A stretch of 64,000 nt of DNA, taken from positions 1,579,681 through 1,643,680 of the forward strand of contig NZ_JANFMV010000001.1 in NCBI RefSeq assembly GCF_024385575.1, written 5' to 3'. Both the position numbers and the translations under genes were made by a program. The stretch comes from Rhizobium sp. NRK18 (GTDB lineage: Bacteria; Pseudomonadota; Alphaproteobacteria; Rhizobiales; Rhizobiaceae). The notes beneath the pieces are model-generated. The model was given only the letters and a program-made list of their open reading frames with translations. It was not told the DNA's origin and did not search any database. Shown here piece after piece: positions 1 to 8,856 of the stretch (its first letter is position 1; each line of letters opens with the position of its first letter).

Positions 1-1035
<1,035 letters not shown>

Positions 1036-1062
1036 GCGCTCCGCATCGGATATCGATCAAAG

Positions 1063-1093
1063 ACCCGGCGTGTTCTGCACGCCGGGTTTTTTG
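1063..1093 (+). terminator. Rho-independent terminator of rpoD
   Basis: A GC-rich perfect stem (ACCCGGCGTG paired with CACGCCGGGT) closes a 5-nt loop and is followed by a run of T residues, 28 nt after the rpoD stop codon. Confidence 0.9.
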
Positions 1094-1406
1094 TTATTGA
1101 AACACGTCTGACGCGATTGAAGCCGCTAAGGTGTCTCGCGTGCTTCCCGCCGTCCAATTTTCAGCAGGGCACGGAACAAGTCTTGATCCCCGGAGTTATG
1201 CCAGCGAAGAGCCAGTCCTGCTGTCTCTTTCGCCGAAGGCACAAAGCGGCGCAACTTTTCAATCGAGAAAGCCGCGATGAAGCCTCAACTGCTGCAGGAC
1301 AAGCCATCGGGTGAGGCGGGTCGAACCCGGACCGCTCCGGCATGAGACATCTTCTTGAAATTCATATTCTCAGATTCCTCGTCACAATTTCGGGCGGTCA
1401 TCACTC
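1094..1406. other. Intergenic region between rpoD and glgX
   Basis: About 310 nt without a convincing gene. Short open frames exist on both strands (for example 1117-1314 and 1161-1343), but they lack a good ribosome binding site and resemble no family I recognise. The glgX promoter presumably lies here. I could not assign a clear -35/-10 pair. Confidence 0.5.
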
Positions 1407-3494
1407 ATGAATGCTGAAGCTGGAAAATACGTCATCGAAGCCGGTCACTGGACCGAACTGGGTGCAGTCTGGGATGGGGAAGGGGTCAATTTCGCGCTGT
1501 TTTCGGCGCATGCGGAGCGTGTCGAGGTCTGCCTGTTCGACACCAGCGGGCAGGTCGAGGTCGCAAGGCTGACGCTGCCGGAATACACCAACGAGATCTG
1601 GCACGGCTATGTGCCGGGGCTGGCGCCGGGGACCATCTACGGTTTCCGCGTGCACGGTCCCTTCGACCCGATGGCCGGCCACCGGTTCAATGCGAACAAG
1701 CTTCTTCTCGACCCTTACGCCCGCGAGATCGTCGGCGACGTCAAGTGGTCGGAAGAGGTCTTCGGATACCGCTTCGGCGACGAGGCTGGCGACCTGTCCT
1801 TCAACGACCTCGACAGTGCCGCTTTCGTGCCCAGGGCGCGGGTCTGTGCGCCGCTGTCGGAGGGGGGCGAGGGCCGCCCGCATCGCCGGCCGGTGCTGTG
1901 GCCGCTGACCATCATCTACGAGGCGCATGTGAAAGGCTTTACGGCGCTCAAGGGCGATGTGCCCGAGCGGGAGCGCGGCAAGTTCCTCGGCATGGCGCAC
2001 CCGAATGTCGTCGACTACATCAAGAGCCTCGGCGTGACGGCGGTCGAGCTTTTGCCCGTCCATGCCTTCACCGATGACGGCCATCTCCTCGATCGCGGCC
2101 TTACCAATTACTGGGGCTACAGCACGATGGGCTTCTTCGCCCCGGCAAACCGCTATGTCGTCGAGAACGGCCGGCGCGAGTTTCGCGACATGGTGCGCGC
2201 CTTCCATGACGCCGGCATCGAGGTCATCCTCGACGTGGTCTACAACCACACCAACGAGGGCAACGAAATGGGCCCGACGTTGTCGTTCAAGGGGATCGAC
2301 AACTTCTCCTATTACCGCACGATGCCGGACGAGGCGCGCTACTACATCAACGACACCGGCACCGGCAACACGGTCAACACCTCCCATCCGCGCGTCATCC
2401 GCATGATCACGGATTCCATGCGGTACTGGGCAAGCGAGATGGAAGTCGACGGCTTCCGCTTCGATCTGGGGTCGATCCTCGGACGGGAACCGGAGGGCTT
2501 CGACCGCCGCGGCGGCTTCTTCGATGCGGTGATGCAGGACCCGGTCCTGTCGGCGATGAAGCTGATCGGCGAACCATGGGATCTCGGCCCCGGCGGTTAT
2601 CAGCTCGGTGGATTTCCGCCGGGTTGGGCGGAATGGAACGACCAGTACCGCGATGGCGTGCGGCAGTTCTGGCGCAACGACGAAGGCGCCGCCTCGGATA
2701 TCGCCGCCCGCATTCTCGGGTCTGGCGACATCTACGATCACAGCGGCCGCCGGCCCTGGGCGAGCGTCAATTTCGTGACGGCGCATGACGGCTATACGCT
2801 GCATGATTTGTTGAGCTACGAGGGCAAGCATAACGAGGCCAATGGCGAGGATAATCGCGACGGCCACGACAACAATCACAGCTGCAACTATGGCGCCGAG
2901 GGACCGACCGACGATCCCGGCATCAACGACATCCGTCTTCGCCAGGCGAAGAACTTTCTGGCGACGCTCTTGTTTTCGCACGGCACGCCGATGATCCTCG
3001 CCGGAGACGAGTTCGGGCGCACGCAGCGTGGCAACAATAACGGCTTCTGCCAGGACAACGACATCACCTGGCTCGACTGGGAGAAGATCGACGACGCCGG
3101 TCACGATCTGACACGCTTCACCCGCCGCCTCATCGAGATGAGAAAGCAGCAGCCGCTCCTGCACCGCCGCAACTGGCGCGACGGCATGGCCATCAACTGG
3201 TTCGACGCGGATGGCGGCGACAAGTCGGCGGAGTCCTGGGCGGCTTCAAACTGTTTCCAGCTGCATCTGGCGAGCGCGAAGAAGTACCAGAGCCGCAATG
3301 CCTGGAATGAGGCGCTGATCTTCTGCAATCCCTCGGCGGAGGATGTCACGTTCCGGATGCCGGGGCGTCTCGAGGATCATCGCTGGTCGCTGGCGCTCTC
3401 CACCGACGCAACGGAGCCTGAGGCCTCGAACTACGAGCCGGGCAGCGAATTCCAGATGAAATCCCGCTCGATCGCGATCTTTCGCAAGGCGTAG
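1407..3494 (+). CDS. glgX: Glycogen debranching enzyme GlgX
   Basis: A 695-residue GH13 isoamylase-type enzyme that hydrolyses alpha-1,6 branches of limit glycogen in the cytosol. The N-terminus (VNFALFSAHAERVEVCLFD) is a CBM48-like domain. The barrel shows DVVYNHTNEG near residue 280, the nucleophile motif DGFRFDL near 350, the acid/base motif GEPWD near 387 and TAHDG near 458. Length and motif order fit GlgX. No other glg gene is adjacent, so it appears to be a single transcription unit or to lead into the small gene downstream. The ATG at 1407 was chosen because the CBM48 homology begins about 15 residues later. Confidence 0.93.
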   Translation: MNAEAGKYVIEAGHWTELGAVWDGEGVNFALFSAHAERVEVCLFDTSGQVEVARLTLPEYTNEIWHGYVPGLAPGTIYGFRVHGPFDPMAGHRFNANKLLLDPYAREIVGDVKWSEEVFGYRFGDEAGDLSFNDLDSAAFVPRARVCAPLSEGGEGRPHRRPVLWPLTIIYEAHVKGFTALKGDVPERERGKFLGMAHPNVVDYIKSLGVTAVELLPVHAFTDDGHLLDRGLTNYWGYSTMGFFAPANRYVVENGRREFRDMVRAFHDAGIEVILDVVYNHTNEGNEMGPTLSFKGIDNFSYYRTMPDEARYYINDTGTGNTVNTSHPRVIRMITDSMRYWASEMEVDGFRFDLGSILGREPEGFDRRGGFFDAVMQDPVLSAMKLIGEPWDLGPGGYQLGGFPPGWAEWNDQYRDGVRQFWRNDEGAASDIAARILGSGDIYDHSGRRPWASVNFVTAHDGYTLHDLLSYEGKHNEANGEDNRDGHDNNHSCNYGAEGPTDDPGINDIRLRQAKNFLATLLFSHGTPMILAGDEFGRTQRGNNNGFCQDNDITWLDWEKIDDAGHDLTRFTRRLIEMRKQQPLLHRRNWRDGMAINWFDADGGDKSAESWAASNCFQLHLASAKKYQSRNAWNEALIFCNPSAEDVTFRMPGRLEDHRWSLALSTDATEPEASNYEPGSEFQMKSRSIAIFRKA

Positions 3495-3566
3495 AAGCCG
3501 GTGGTCGCAGCGACAGGCGCAAATGACCGGAGGAGGTCTGGCGCAACGTTTATTGGAGGAGAAACG

Positions 3567-3809
3567 ATGAAAGACGTATTGTGTGACATTCTGCCGGATT
3601 GCGACGGCTGGACCTATGAACTCGCAGGGCGCACCTCTCCACGGTTCCATACCTACGATCTTGCGTTCGCCGCGGCGGTGACTGCGGCACGCGATCGGGC
3701 GGCGCGGGTGAAGTTCAAGGGTATCGTCATCCGTCGCCAGGATCTTCAGGGTCAGATGCGCGAAGTTCTGAAAGAGGTCCGCGCCGCCGCACTCGTCCCC
3801 CAGCATTGA
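3567..3809 (+). CDS. Small conserved hypothetical protein (80 aa)
   Basis: An 80-residue soluble protein (MKDVLCDILPDCDGWTYELA...) starting at an ATG with a strong ribosome binding site (GGAGGAG, 6 nt upstream). It has no signal peptide or membrane segment. The pattern of a short beta-rich start followed by an alanine-rich helix with DLAFAAAVTAARDRA resembles small DUF2188-like rhizobial proteins, but I cannot name the family with certainty. It lies 72 nt downstream of glgX on the same strand and may be cotranscribed. Function unknown. Confidence 0.7.
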   Translation: MKDVLCDILPDCDGWTYELAGRTSPRFHTYDLAFAAAVTAARDRAARVKFKGIVIRRQDLQGQMREVLKEVRAAALVPQH

Positions 3810-3970
3810 TGTTGGCTGAAAGAGGACTTTCAGATCTGACGCGGAGTGAGGAATGAGGAGAGCAGCGTCGTCGCTCGACAGTCCGCAGGCACTGCTATAA
3901 CGTCGGCTGGCCGCTCATTTGTCAGGCGGCCATTCTTTCTTTGTCACCATCCAGAGACATTGTCCGCGCA

Positions 3971-4801
3971 ATGCCCCTCAGCGTCTTCGCCGTCGTCCTC
4001 TTCGCCGCTCTTCTGCACGCCTCTTGGAACGCGATCGTCAAGGGTGGCGGCAACAAGGTGCTGACCGCTGTTCTCGTTTCCGCGTTCTCCTCGGTTCTGG
4101 CGATGGTCTTGCTGCCGTTCCTGCCGCAGCCGGCGCGGGAAAGCTGGCCGTTCATCGTCGCCTCCACCTGCTGCCAGGTGGTCTATTACATGATGGTGGC
4201 GCGCACCTATCATGTGGCCGACATGAGCCAGGCCTATCCGCTGATGCGCGGCACGGCGCCGCTGATCGTGGCGCTGGTTTCGGCCTTTTTCGTTGCCGAG
4301 AAACTGGTGCCGCTGGAATGGGTCGGCATCGCCGTCATCTGCTGCGGCATCCTGACGATGGCGCTGAATTCGCGCGGCAATGCGCAAGGGGCGGCGCTGG
4401 CGCTGATGAATGCCTGCGTGATCGCCACCTACACGCTGATCGACGGCATGGGCGTGCGGCTCTCGGGCGCGCCGGCGGCCTACACGCTCTGGGTCTTCCT
4501 GCTGACGGGCATTCCGCTGACGCTCTGGGCGGTTCTCGCCTACAAGGCGATGTTCTTCGACTATCTGAAGCGCAACTGGCTTGGCGGCCTCGTCGGCGGC
4601 ATCGGCACATCGACCTCCTACGGCCTTGCGCTCTGGGCGATGACGATCGCGCCGGTCGCCGTCGTTGCCGCGCTGCGCGAAACCTCCATCCTGTTCGGCG
4701 CCCTGATCTCCTATTTCGTCCTGCACGAAAAGGTCGGCCGCGCCCGCATCGCAGCCGCCTGTGTCATCGCCGCCGGCGTCATGGTGCTGAAAGCGGCGTG
4801 A
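3971..4801 (+). CDS. EamA/DMT-family transporter
   Basis: A 276-residue integral membrane protein with two EamA repeats and about ten hydrophobic helices (for example LSVFAVVLFAALLHASWNAIVKG, then PLIVALVSAFFVAEKL closing the first repeat). The second repeat ends with GALISYFVLHEKVGRARIAAACVIAAGVMVLKAA. Members of the drug/metabolite transporter superfamily export metabolites across the inner membrane. The substrate cannot be predicted. The start at 3971 (MPLSVF) is preferred over an upstream in-frame TTG at 3941 because the extra ten residues are polar and unlike the family N-terminus. Confidence 0.85.
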   Translation: MPLSVFAVVLFAALLHASWNAIVKGGGNKVLTAVLVSAFSSVLAMVLLPFLPQPARESWPFIVASTCCQVVYYMMVARTYHVADMSQAYPLMRGTAPLIVALVSAFFVAEKLVPLEWVGIAVICCGILTMALNSRGNAQGAALALMNACVIATYTLIDGMGVRLSGAPAAYTLWVFLLTGIPLTLWAVLAYKAMFFDYLKRNWLGGLVGGIGTSTSYGLALWAMTIAPVAVVAALRETSILFGALISYFVLHEKVGRARIAAACVIAAGVMVLKAA

Positions 4802-4865
4802 GGGGCGGTTCTTTCTTCTGTTACTGCCTTGATTGGGCCCCATTGCGACCCACATCAATCTGACC

Positions 4866-5909
4866 ATGAGCGAATTGACGGCCGACATCGAGGATCACCA
4901 GTTGCAGCGCCGTCGGCGTCGGCAGGTGACCGCCGGTGCCGTCGTGTCGGTGGCGCTGCACCTAGCCCTGCTGGCGGTCTTCCTCTTCGGCCTGCCGGAG
5001 TTCCCCGAAAAGCAGGAGGAGCACCAACAGGCCGTGCAGGTGGCCCTTGTGCCGCCGCCGGAAAAGACGCCGGCGCCGCCGAAGGCTGAGGAAAAGCCCG
5101 AGGAACAGACCACGCCGCCGAAACCTGCACCGAAGCCGCAGACGCCGCCGCCCGGCCAACCGAAGCAGGCAACGCGCATTCCGATCCCCGTTCTCAATCC
5201 CGCCTATCGCTTCGGAGACAAGGATGCCGGCCCGAAGAAGGCGTTCGACGGCGATGCAGCGCGCAAGCTCGAAACGGCCGATGCCAAGCCGGAGGACAAG
5301 CCGCAGGAGACGGCCGGCGGCAAGCCGGCACCATCGGAGGCCGAAAAGAAGGCTGCGGACCCCAAGCCGAAGCCGTTGCCGCAAACCCTGACGGCGGCAA
5401 AGTCCGGTGCGGATGCGAAATCCACGGAAGAGGCGGTCGCCGCGCTTGTGCCGCCGGCGGAAGACGAGAAGAAGGCCGACGCGGCCAAGGGCGAGGCAAA
5501 GCCGGACGAAAAGGCGGAGGATGCCGCCAAGCTCGAGGATGCCCCGGATCTGAAGCGGGCGGGCAAGCTCTACTCGAATTCGGACACCACCGCCGAGGAG
5601 GCGATGATTGCCGCCAACGGCATTGCGCCATCGGAGCGCGCGAGCCGCCTCTGCGTGACGGAGCTGCGCGAGCAGCTGCGCCACGGCGATCCCTCCTACC
5701 AGCCCGAACTCTTGCCGGCCTACAATCTGCCGAGCGGCACCGTGCTGGCTGTCCGCAAGGCGGCTTTCCGGGCCGAAGGGCAATGGTTCGACCTGTCCTT
5801 CCGCTGCGAGGTCGACAAGGACGCCACCCGCGTCGTCTCCTTCGCCTACGCCGTCGGCGACCCCGTGCCGAGGGCTAAGTGGAAGGAGAGGGGTTTCCCG
5901 GCGTTTTGA
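4866..5909 (+). CDS. TonB-like membrane protein with C-terminal DUF930 domain
   Basis: A 347-residue inner-membrane-anchored periplasmic protein. A short cytoplasmic basic stretch (QRRRRRQ) precedes one membrane helix (VVSVALHLALLAVFLFGL). A long periplasmic linker rich in Pro, Lys, Glu and Ala follows (about residues 50-230), then a conserved C-terminal domain (ASRLCVTELREQL to KERGFPAF) that matches DUF930 of Rhizobiales. The N-terminal half looks like TonB or TolA, but the C-terminal domain is not TonB-like. The ATG at 4866 is preferred over TTG 4833. It converges on the next gene with only 4 nt between stops. Role in the envelope unknown. Confidence 0.8.
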   Translation: MSELTADIEDHQLQRRRRRQVTAGAVVSVALHLALLAVFLFGLPEFPEKQEEHQQAVQVALVPPPEKTPAPPKAEEKPEEQTTPPKPAPKPQTPPPGQPKQATRIPIPVLNPAYRFGDKDAGPKKAFDGDAARKLETADAKPEDKPQETAGGKPAPSEAEKKAADPKPKPLPQTLTAAKSGADAKSTEEAVAALVPPAEDEKKADAAKGEAKPDEKAEDAAKLEDAPDLKRAGKLYSNSDTTAEEAMIAANGIAPSERASRLCVTELREQLRHGDPSYQPELLPAYNLPSGTVLAVRKAAFRAEGQWFDLSFRCEVDKDATRVVSFAYAVGDPVPRAKWKERGFPAF

Positions 5910-5913
5910 AGGC

Positions 5914-6552
5914 CTACTGCTGCCTCACCTTGCAGGTGAAGTCGTTGCCTTGCGGCCAGGTCACCATCGCCTCGTCGCCCTTGATCCAGAACTGCAGGCC
6001 GAAGTCGCCTTCGTAGCGGGCGCCGGAGGCGGAGATGGCCTGCAGGGCGATTTCGGTGGTATCGCCCCGTTCCAGCCGGACGGACTGGGGATCGGTGTCG
6101 AAGAAGGTGGCGACGACCTCGTCGGCGGGGTTGCCGTTGCAGGTGTAGAACACCGGTGCGTGGCCCTTGATCAGCACGTAGCGCGCCTGCAGCTCGGCGA
6201 TCCGATTGCGGTAGGCGTCCATCGTGCACTGGCGCTTGTCGTCCGCCTTCCAGCAGTCGTCGCGGCCCTTGATCCAGCCGCGCTGATAGGCCTTCATCTC
6301 GCTCAGCGCCGATCCGTGGTTCGGCATTTTTTGGACCACGTCGACCGCCTTCCTGAAGGTATCCTGCAGCTTGCGGTCGAGCGCCGCCAGGCCGCCGTCG
6401 CCACAGATCAGCGTCTCGATCTCGTGGCTCGCCTTGGTGCAGTCGAAGCTCGGCGAGGCGGCATTGGCGGCCGGAGCCGAAATTGGCCACAGGCATGTCA
6501 CCGTTAGGAGACCTGCTGCAGCGACGCTTGCCGTCTTCGCCAGGCTGTTCAT
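5914..6552 (-). CDS. Secreted LprI-MliC lysozyme-inhibitor-like protein
   Basis: A 212-residue protein with a cleavable signal peptide (TASVAAAGLLTVTCLWPISAPAANA). Next comes an LprI/DUF1311 domain (FDCTKASHEIETLICGD... with paired cysteines, about residues 35-120). The C-terminal domain (VFYTCNGNPADEVVATFF ... DFTCKV) matches the MliC/PliC fold that inhibits c-type lysozyme. Both domains are known from lysozyme-inhibitor families, so a periplasmic protective role against host or competitor lysozyme is likely. It lies 10 nt upstream of, and on the same strand as, the end of the UPF0303 gene, so the two probably form an operon. Confidence 0.82.
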   Translation of the reverse strand: MNSLAKTASVAAAGLLTVTCLWPISAPAANAASPSFDCTKASHEIETLICGDGGLAALDRKLQDTFRKAVDVVQKMPNHGSALSEMKAYQRGWIKGRDDCWKADDKRQCTMDAYRNRIAELQARYVLIKGHAPVFYTCNGNPADEVVATFFDTDPQSVRLERGDTTEIALQAISASGARYEGDFGLQFWIKGDEAMVTWPQGNDFTCKVRQQ

Positions 6553-6562
6553 CGTTCTCTCC

Positions 6563-7033
6563 CTATTGCGCCAGGTATGTCTCGAGCGCGTCGACGATCA
6601 TCTGGTGGTCTTCGGCCTGCGCCAGGCCGGAAACGGTAATCGCCGCCACCACGCCGACGCCTTCGACGCGGACCGGAAAGCTGCCGCCATGGGTGGCGTA
6701 TTCCATCAGGTCGATGCCGATGTCGGGTCCGGGCGTGCGTCCCTTCCGGCGCATGCCTTCGCCGACGGCGAAGGAGGCGCGGTGGAAGCGCAGCGTCGTG
6801 TTCGACTTGCGTCGTGCCCACTCGTCATTGTCGGGGGCGGAACCGGGAAGGGCGGCGTGAAAGAGGGTGCGGTTGGGCGTGCGGATGTCGATGACGACCG
6901 GCGCATACTGCGCCTGCGCCGCCTGAATGATCGCCAGCCCGACCTGCAGCGCAGTCGATTCGTTGAAGGTGGCAAAGACCAGCGCCTTTTCCTGTGCGGC
7001 CAGCGTTTCCAAGAGGTCTTCCGTGTCGGCCAT
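6563..7033 (-). CDS. UPF0303 family protein (HbpS/GlcG-like fold)
   Basis: A 156-residue cytosolic protein (MADTEDLLETLAAQEKALVF...) matching the UPF0303 family, with the conserved central stretch RRKSNTTLRFHRASF and the glycine-rich motif ATHGGSFPVRV. The fold belongs to the GlcG/HbpS-like group, some members of which bind haem, but the cellular role is not established. The start is the ATG at 7033, preceded by GAGGAGAC. Longer upstream in-frame sequence exists but runs across the divergent promoter region. It is probably cotranscribed with the downstream lysozyme-inhibitor gene. Confidence 0.85.
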   Translation of the reverse strand: MADTEDLLETLAAQEKALVFATFNESTALQVGLAIIQAAQAQYAPVVIDIRTPNRTLFHAALPGSAPDNDEWARRKSNTTLRFHRASFAVGEGMRRKGRTPGPDIGIDLMEYATHGGSFPVRVEGVGVVAAITVSGLAQAEDHQMIVDALETYLAQ

Positions 7034-7159
7034 GAATGTCTCCTCGTTTTCTCCGGATGTTACCTGCAGGCGTGCCAACGGGAAAGGGGCACGGCGCGCG
7101 ACCTTGCAATCGGGATCGCTTCGCGCCAAGTCTCCGTCAGGTGACGACAGGAGGCCCTC

Positions 7160-7582
7160 ATGCCGCAGACCATGCTTTCGCTTTCGACCCGTGGCGCCGG
7201 GCTCTACGAGTTCACGCGCGAGGCCGAGGCCTTCGTGCGCGCCAATGCGGCGGGCGAGGGGCTGTTGACCGTGTTCGTCCGCCACACCTCCTGTTCGCTT
7301 CTCATCCAGGAAAATGCCGATCCGGACGTCCAACGTGATCTGAGCGAGTTCTTCCGCCGGCTGGTGCCCGCATCCGACGATCCGTCGATGCGCTGGATCG
7401 TCCACACCATGGAGGGGCCGGACGACATGCCGGCGCACATCAAGGCGGCGCTGACCCAGACCTCGATCGGCATTCCGGTCACCGATGGCCGGCTGGCGCT
7501 CGGGACCTGGCAGGGGCTCTATCTCTTCGAGCACCGCGCCCGCCCGCACAGCCGCCAGATCGTGCTGCATCTGTCCGCCTGA
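7160..7582 (+). CDS. YjbQ family secondary thiamine-phosphate synthase
   Basis: A 140-residue protein of the UPF0047/YjbQ family. It shows the typical RHTSCSLLIQENADPDVQRDL motif near residues 41-61, the EGPDDMPAH(I)K motif near 93, and the C-terminal GTWQGLYLFEHR. Bacterial members form a small trimeric enzyme with weak thiamine phosphate synthase activity, although the physiological role is debated. The start ATG follows a strong AGGAGG site. It is transcribed divergently from the UPF0303 gene. Confidence 0.92.
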   Translation: MPQTMLSLSTRGAGLYEFTREAEAFVRANAAGEGLLTVFVRHTSCSLLIQENADPDVQRDLSEFFRRLVPASDDPSMRWIVHTMEGPDDMPAHIKAALTQTSIGIPVTDGRLALGTWQGLYLFEHRARPHSRQIVLHLSA

Positions 7583-7598
7583 CATCTTTTTCGCTTCG

Positions 7599-7636
7599 TG
7601 AACGGCAGATGAATATCCGGTTCCGGATCGGTTCAG
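7599..7636 (+). promoter_or_regulatory. Conserved 38-bp upstream element, copy A
   Basis: This block and the block at 8303-8340 align without gaps and are identical at 30 of 38 positions. The shared core is CCGGTTCCG followed by GGTTCAG. Each copy ends 91-93 nt before the ATG of one of two paralogous secreted proteins, which suggests a promoter or activator site duplicated with the gene. Confidence 0.55.
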
Positions 7637-7729
7637 ATTGGCTGGACTAATCTCCACTCAATCCCTTCGAAAGGGGGAGTGCAACAGGATCAGCCAACGT
7701 CACGAACGGACGTTTTTCGGAGAGAGACC

Positions 7730-8128
7730 ATGACCAACTTTATCGCAAAGGCAGGCATTGCAGCTTTGGTTTCCATCGCAGCCGTTACCGGCATCGCGTC
7801 CACCGCTTCCGCCCGTGACACGGGCTACGGTTTCGGTATCTACATTGACAGCCCCGGCTATCACGATGGTTACCGTGACGGCGACGGTCGCTGGGGCGGC
7901 CGCGGCGACGGCCGCTGGGGCGATGACGGTCGCGATTATGGCCGCGACTTCGGCCGCCGTCCTGCCTGCCGCCCGTGGCAGGCCGTCGACAAGGCCGAAC
8001 GCTTCGGTGTCCGCAATGCCCATGTCGTCGACATGAGCCGCCGCGCCGTCGTCGTCGATGGCCGCCGGCATCACCGTCCGGTGCGGATCGTGTTTGCGAA
8101 CGTGCCCGGCTGCCCGGTCATCCGCTAA
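7730..8128 (+). CDS. Secreted hypothetical protein, paralog A (132 aa)
   Basis: Starts at an ATG preceded by GGAGAGAG. The N-terminus MTNFIAKAGIAALVSIAAVTGIASTASA is a typical signal peptide ending in ASA. The mature protein has a Gly/Asp/Arg-rich segment (DGYRDGDGRWGGRGDGRWGD) and a conserved C-terminal region with one Cys pair (CRPWQAVDKAERFGVRN ... IVFANVPGCPVIR). It is clearly paralogous to the protein at 8432-8767. This arrangement is common for small periplasmic or outer-surface proteins of Rhizobiales. No function is known to me. A terminator follows. Confidence 0.8.
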   Translation: MTNFIAKAGIAALVSIAAVTGIASTASARDTGYGFGIYIDSPGYHDGYRDGDGRWGGRGDGRWGDDGRDYGRDFGRRPACRPWQAVDKAERFGVRNAHVVDMSRRAVVVDGRRHHRPVRIVFANVPGCPVIR

Positions 8129-8185
8129 CTCACCAGACATCGCATTCTCCAGCCACCTACTTCCCGTCCAGGGGCCGGAGTCTTT

Positions 8186-8220
8186 AAGCCGCCCTTTGTC
8201 TTCCCGCAAAGGGCGGCTTT
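8186..8220 (+). terminator. Rho-independent terminator after paralog A
   Basis: The stem AAGCCGCCCTTTG / CAAAGGGCGGCTT with loop TCTTCCCG lies 57 nt downstream of the stop codon and ends in TTT. Confidence 0.85.
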
Positions 8221-8302
8221 CTGCGTCTTGTCGCCTGCGAGAGATGCTTCCAGGCCAGTTTCGAAATGCGGCGTTTGCACGGCCGAGATCGTGGCTTTTT
8301 CA

Positions 8303-8340
8303 TGAATGGCGGATGAACGGCCGGTTCCGTTTTGGTTCAG
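8303..8340 (+). promoter_or_regulatory. Conserved 38-bp upstream element, copy B
   Basis: Second copy of the element at 7599-7636, placed at the same distance (91 nt) from its gene. In this copy the middle contains the palindrome GAACGGCCGGTTC, which copy A retains only on one side. Confidence 0.55.
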
Positions 8341-8431
8341 GCGGGGGGCGATATCGTCAGGTCAATCACTTGGGACGAGTGATTGAGGAGAGCAGTCTTC
8401 GAAACCCAACGTCAACTCAAGGAGAGAGACC

Positions 8432-8767
8432 ATGACCAACTTCATCGCCAAGGCAGGTATTGCCCTTCTGATCTCGCTCGGCGCCATTGCCGGCACCACC
8501 TCGACCGCCGCCGCACGCGGCCCGGATGTCGGCTTCGGCATCTATTTCGGTACGCCCGGCCATCACTACTACAGTGGCCACCGTCATCATGACCGCCGTG
8601 GTTGCTTCCCCGGCCAGGCGCTGCGCAAGGCCGAACGTCACGGCGTCCGCCATGCCCGCATCGTGCGCGCCGACCATCGTCGCGTCGTCGTCAAGGGCCG
8701 CCATCACCGCCATCACGTGCGGATGGTCTTCGCGAATGTCCGCGGTTGCCCGCTGATCGGTCGCTAA
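8432..8767 (+). CDS. Secreted hypothetical protein, paralog B (111 aa)
   Basis: The signal peptide MTNFIAKAGIALLISLGAIAGTTSTAAA is almost the same as in paralog A. The mature part is His/Arg-rich (GHHYYSGHRHHDRRG) and keeps the C-terminal domain with Cys pair (CFPGQALRKAERHGVRHAR ... MVFANVRGCPLIGR). It differs mainly in lacking the Gly/Asp repeat of paralog A and in its histidine content, which could bind metal (inference). Strong ribosome binding site AAGGAGAGAG. A bidirectional terminator follows. Confidence 0.8.
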   Translation: MTNFIAKAGIALLISLGAIAGTTSTAAARGPDVGFGIYFGTPGHHYYSGHRHHDRRGCFPGQALRKAERHGVRHARIVRADHRRVVVKGRHHRHHVRMVFANVRGCPLIGR

Positions 8768-8796
8768 GGCCGAACCGTCTCTCAAGGCGGACACAA

Positions 8797-8832
8797 AAAA
8801 CCGCCCTCCGCAGATCTGCGGAGGGCGGTTTT
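8797..8832. terminator. Bidirectional terminator between convergent genes
   Basis: A long perfect palindrome (AAAACCGCCCTCCGCAGA and its complement) with A-run on the left and T-run on the right lies between the plus-strand paralog B and the minus-strand SIMPLE gene, so it can stop transcription from both sides. Confidence 0.92.
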
Positions 8833-8856
8833 CATGTTTGGTCTCTTTTCTGACGA

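Noticed and set aside
1117..1343. Short open frames on both strands between rpoD and glgX
   Set aside because: No ribosome binding sites, low-complexity composition and no similarity to known small proteins.
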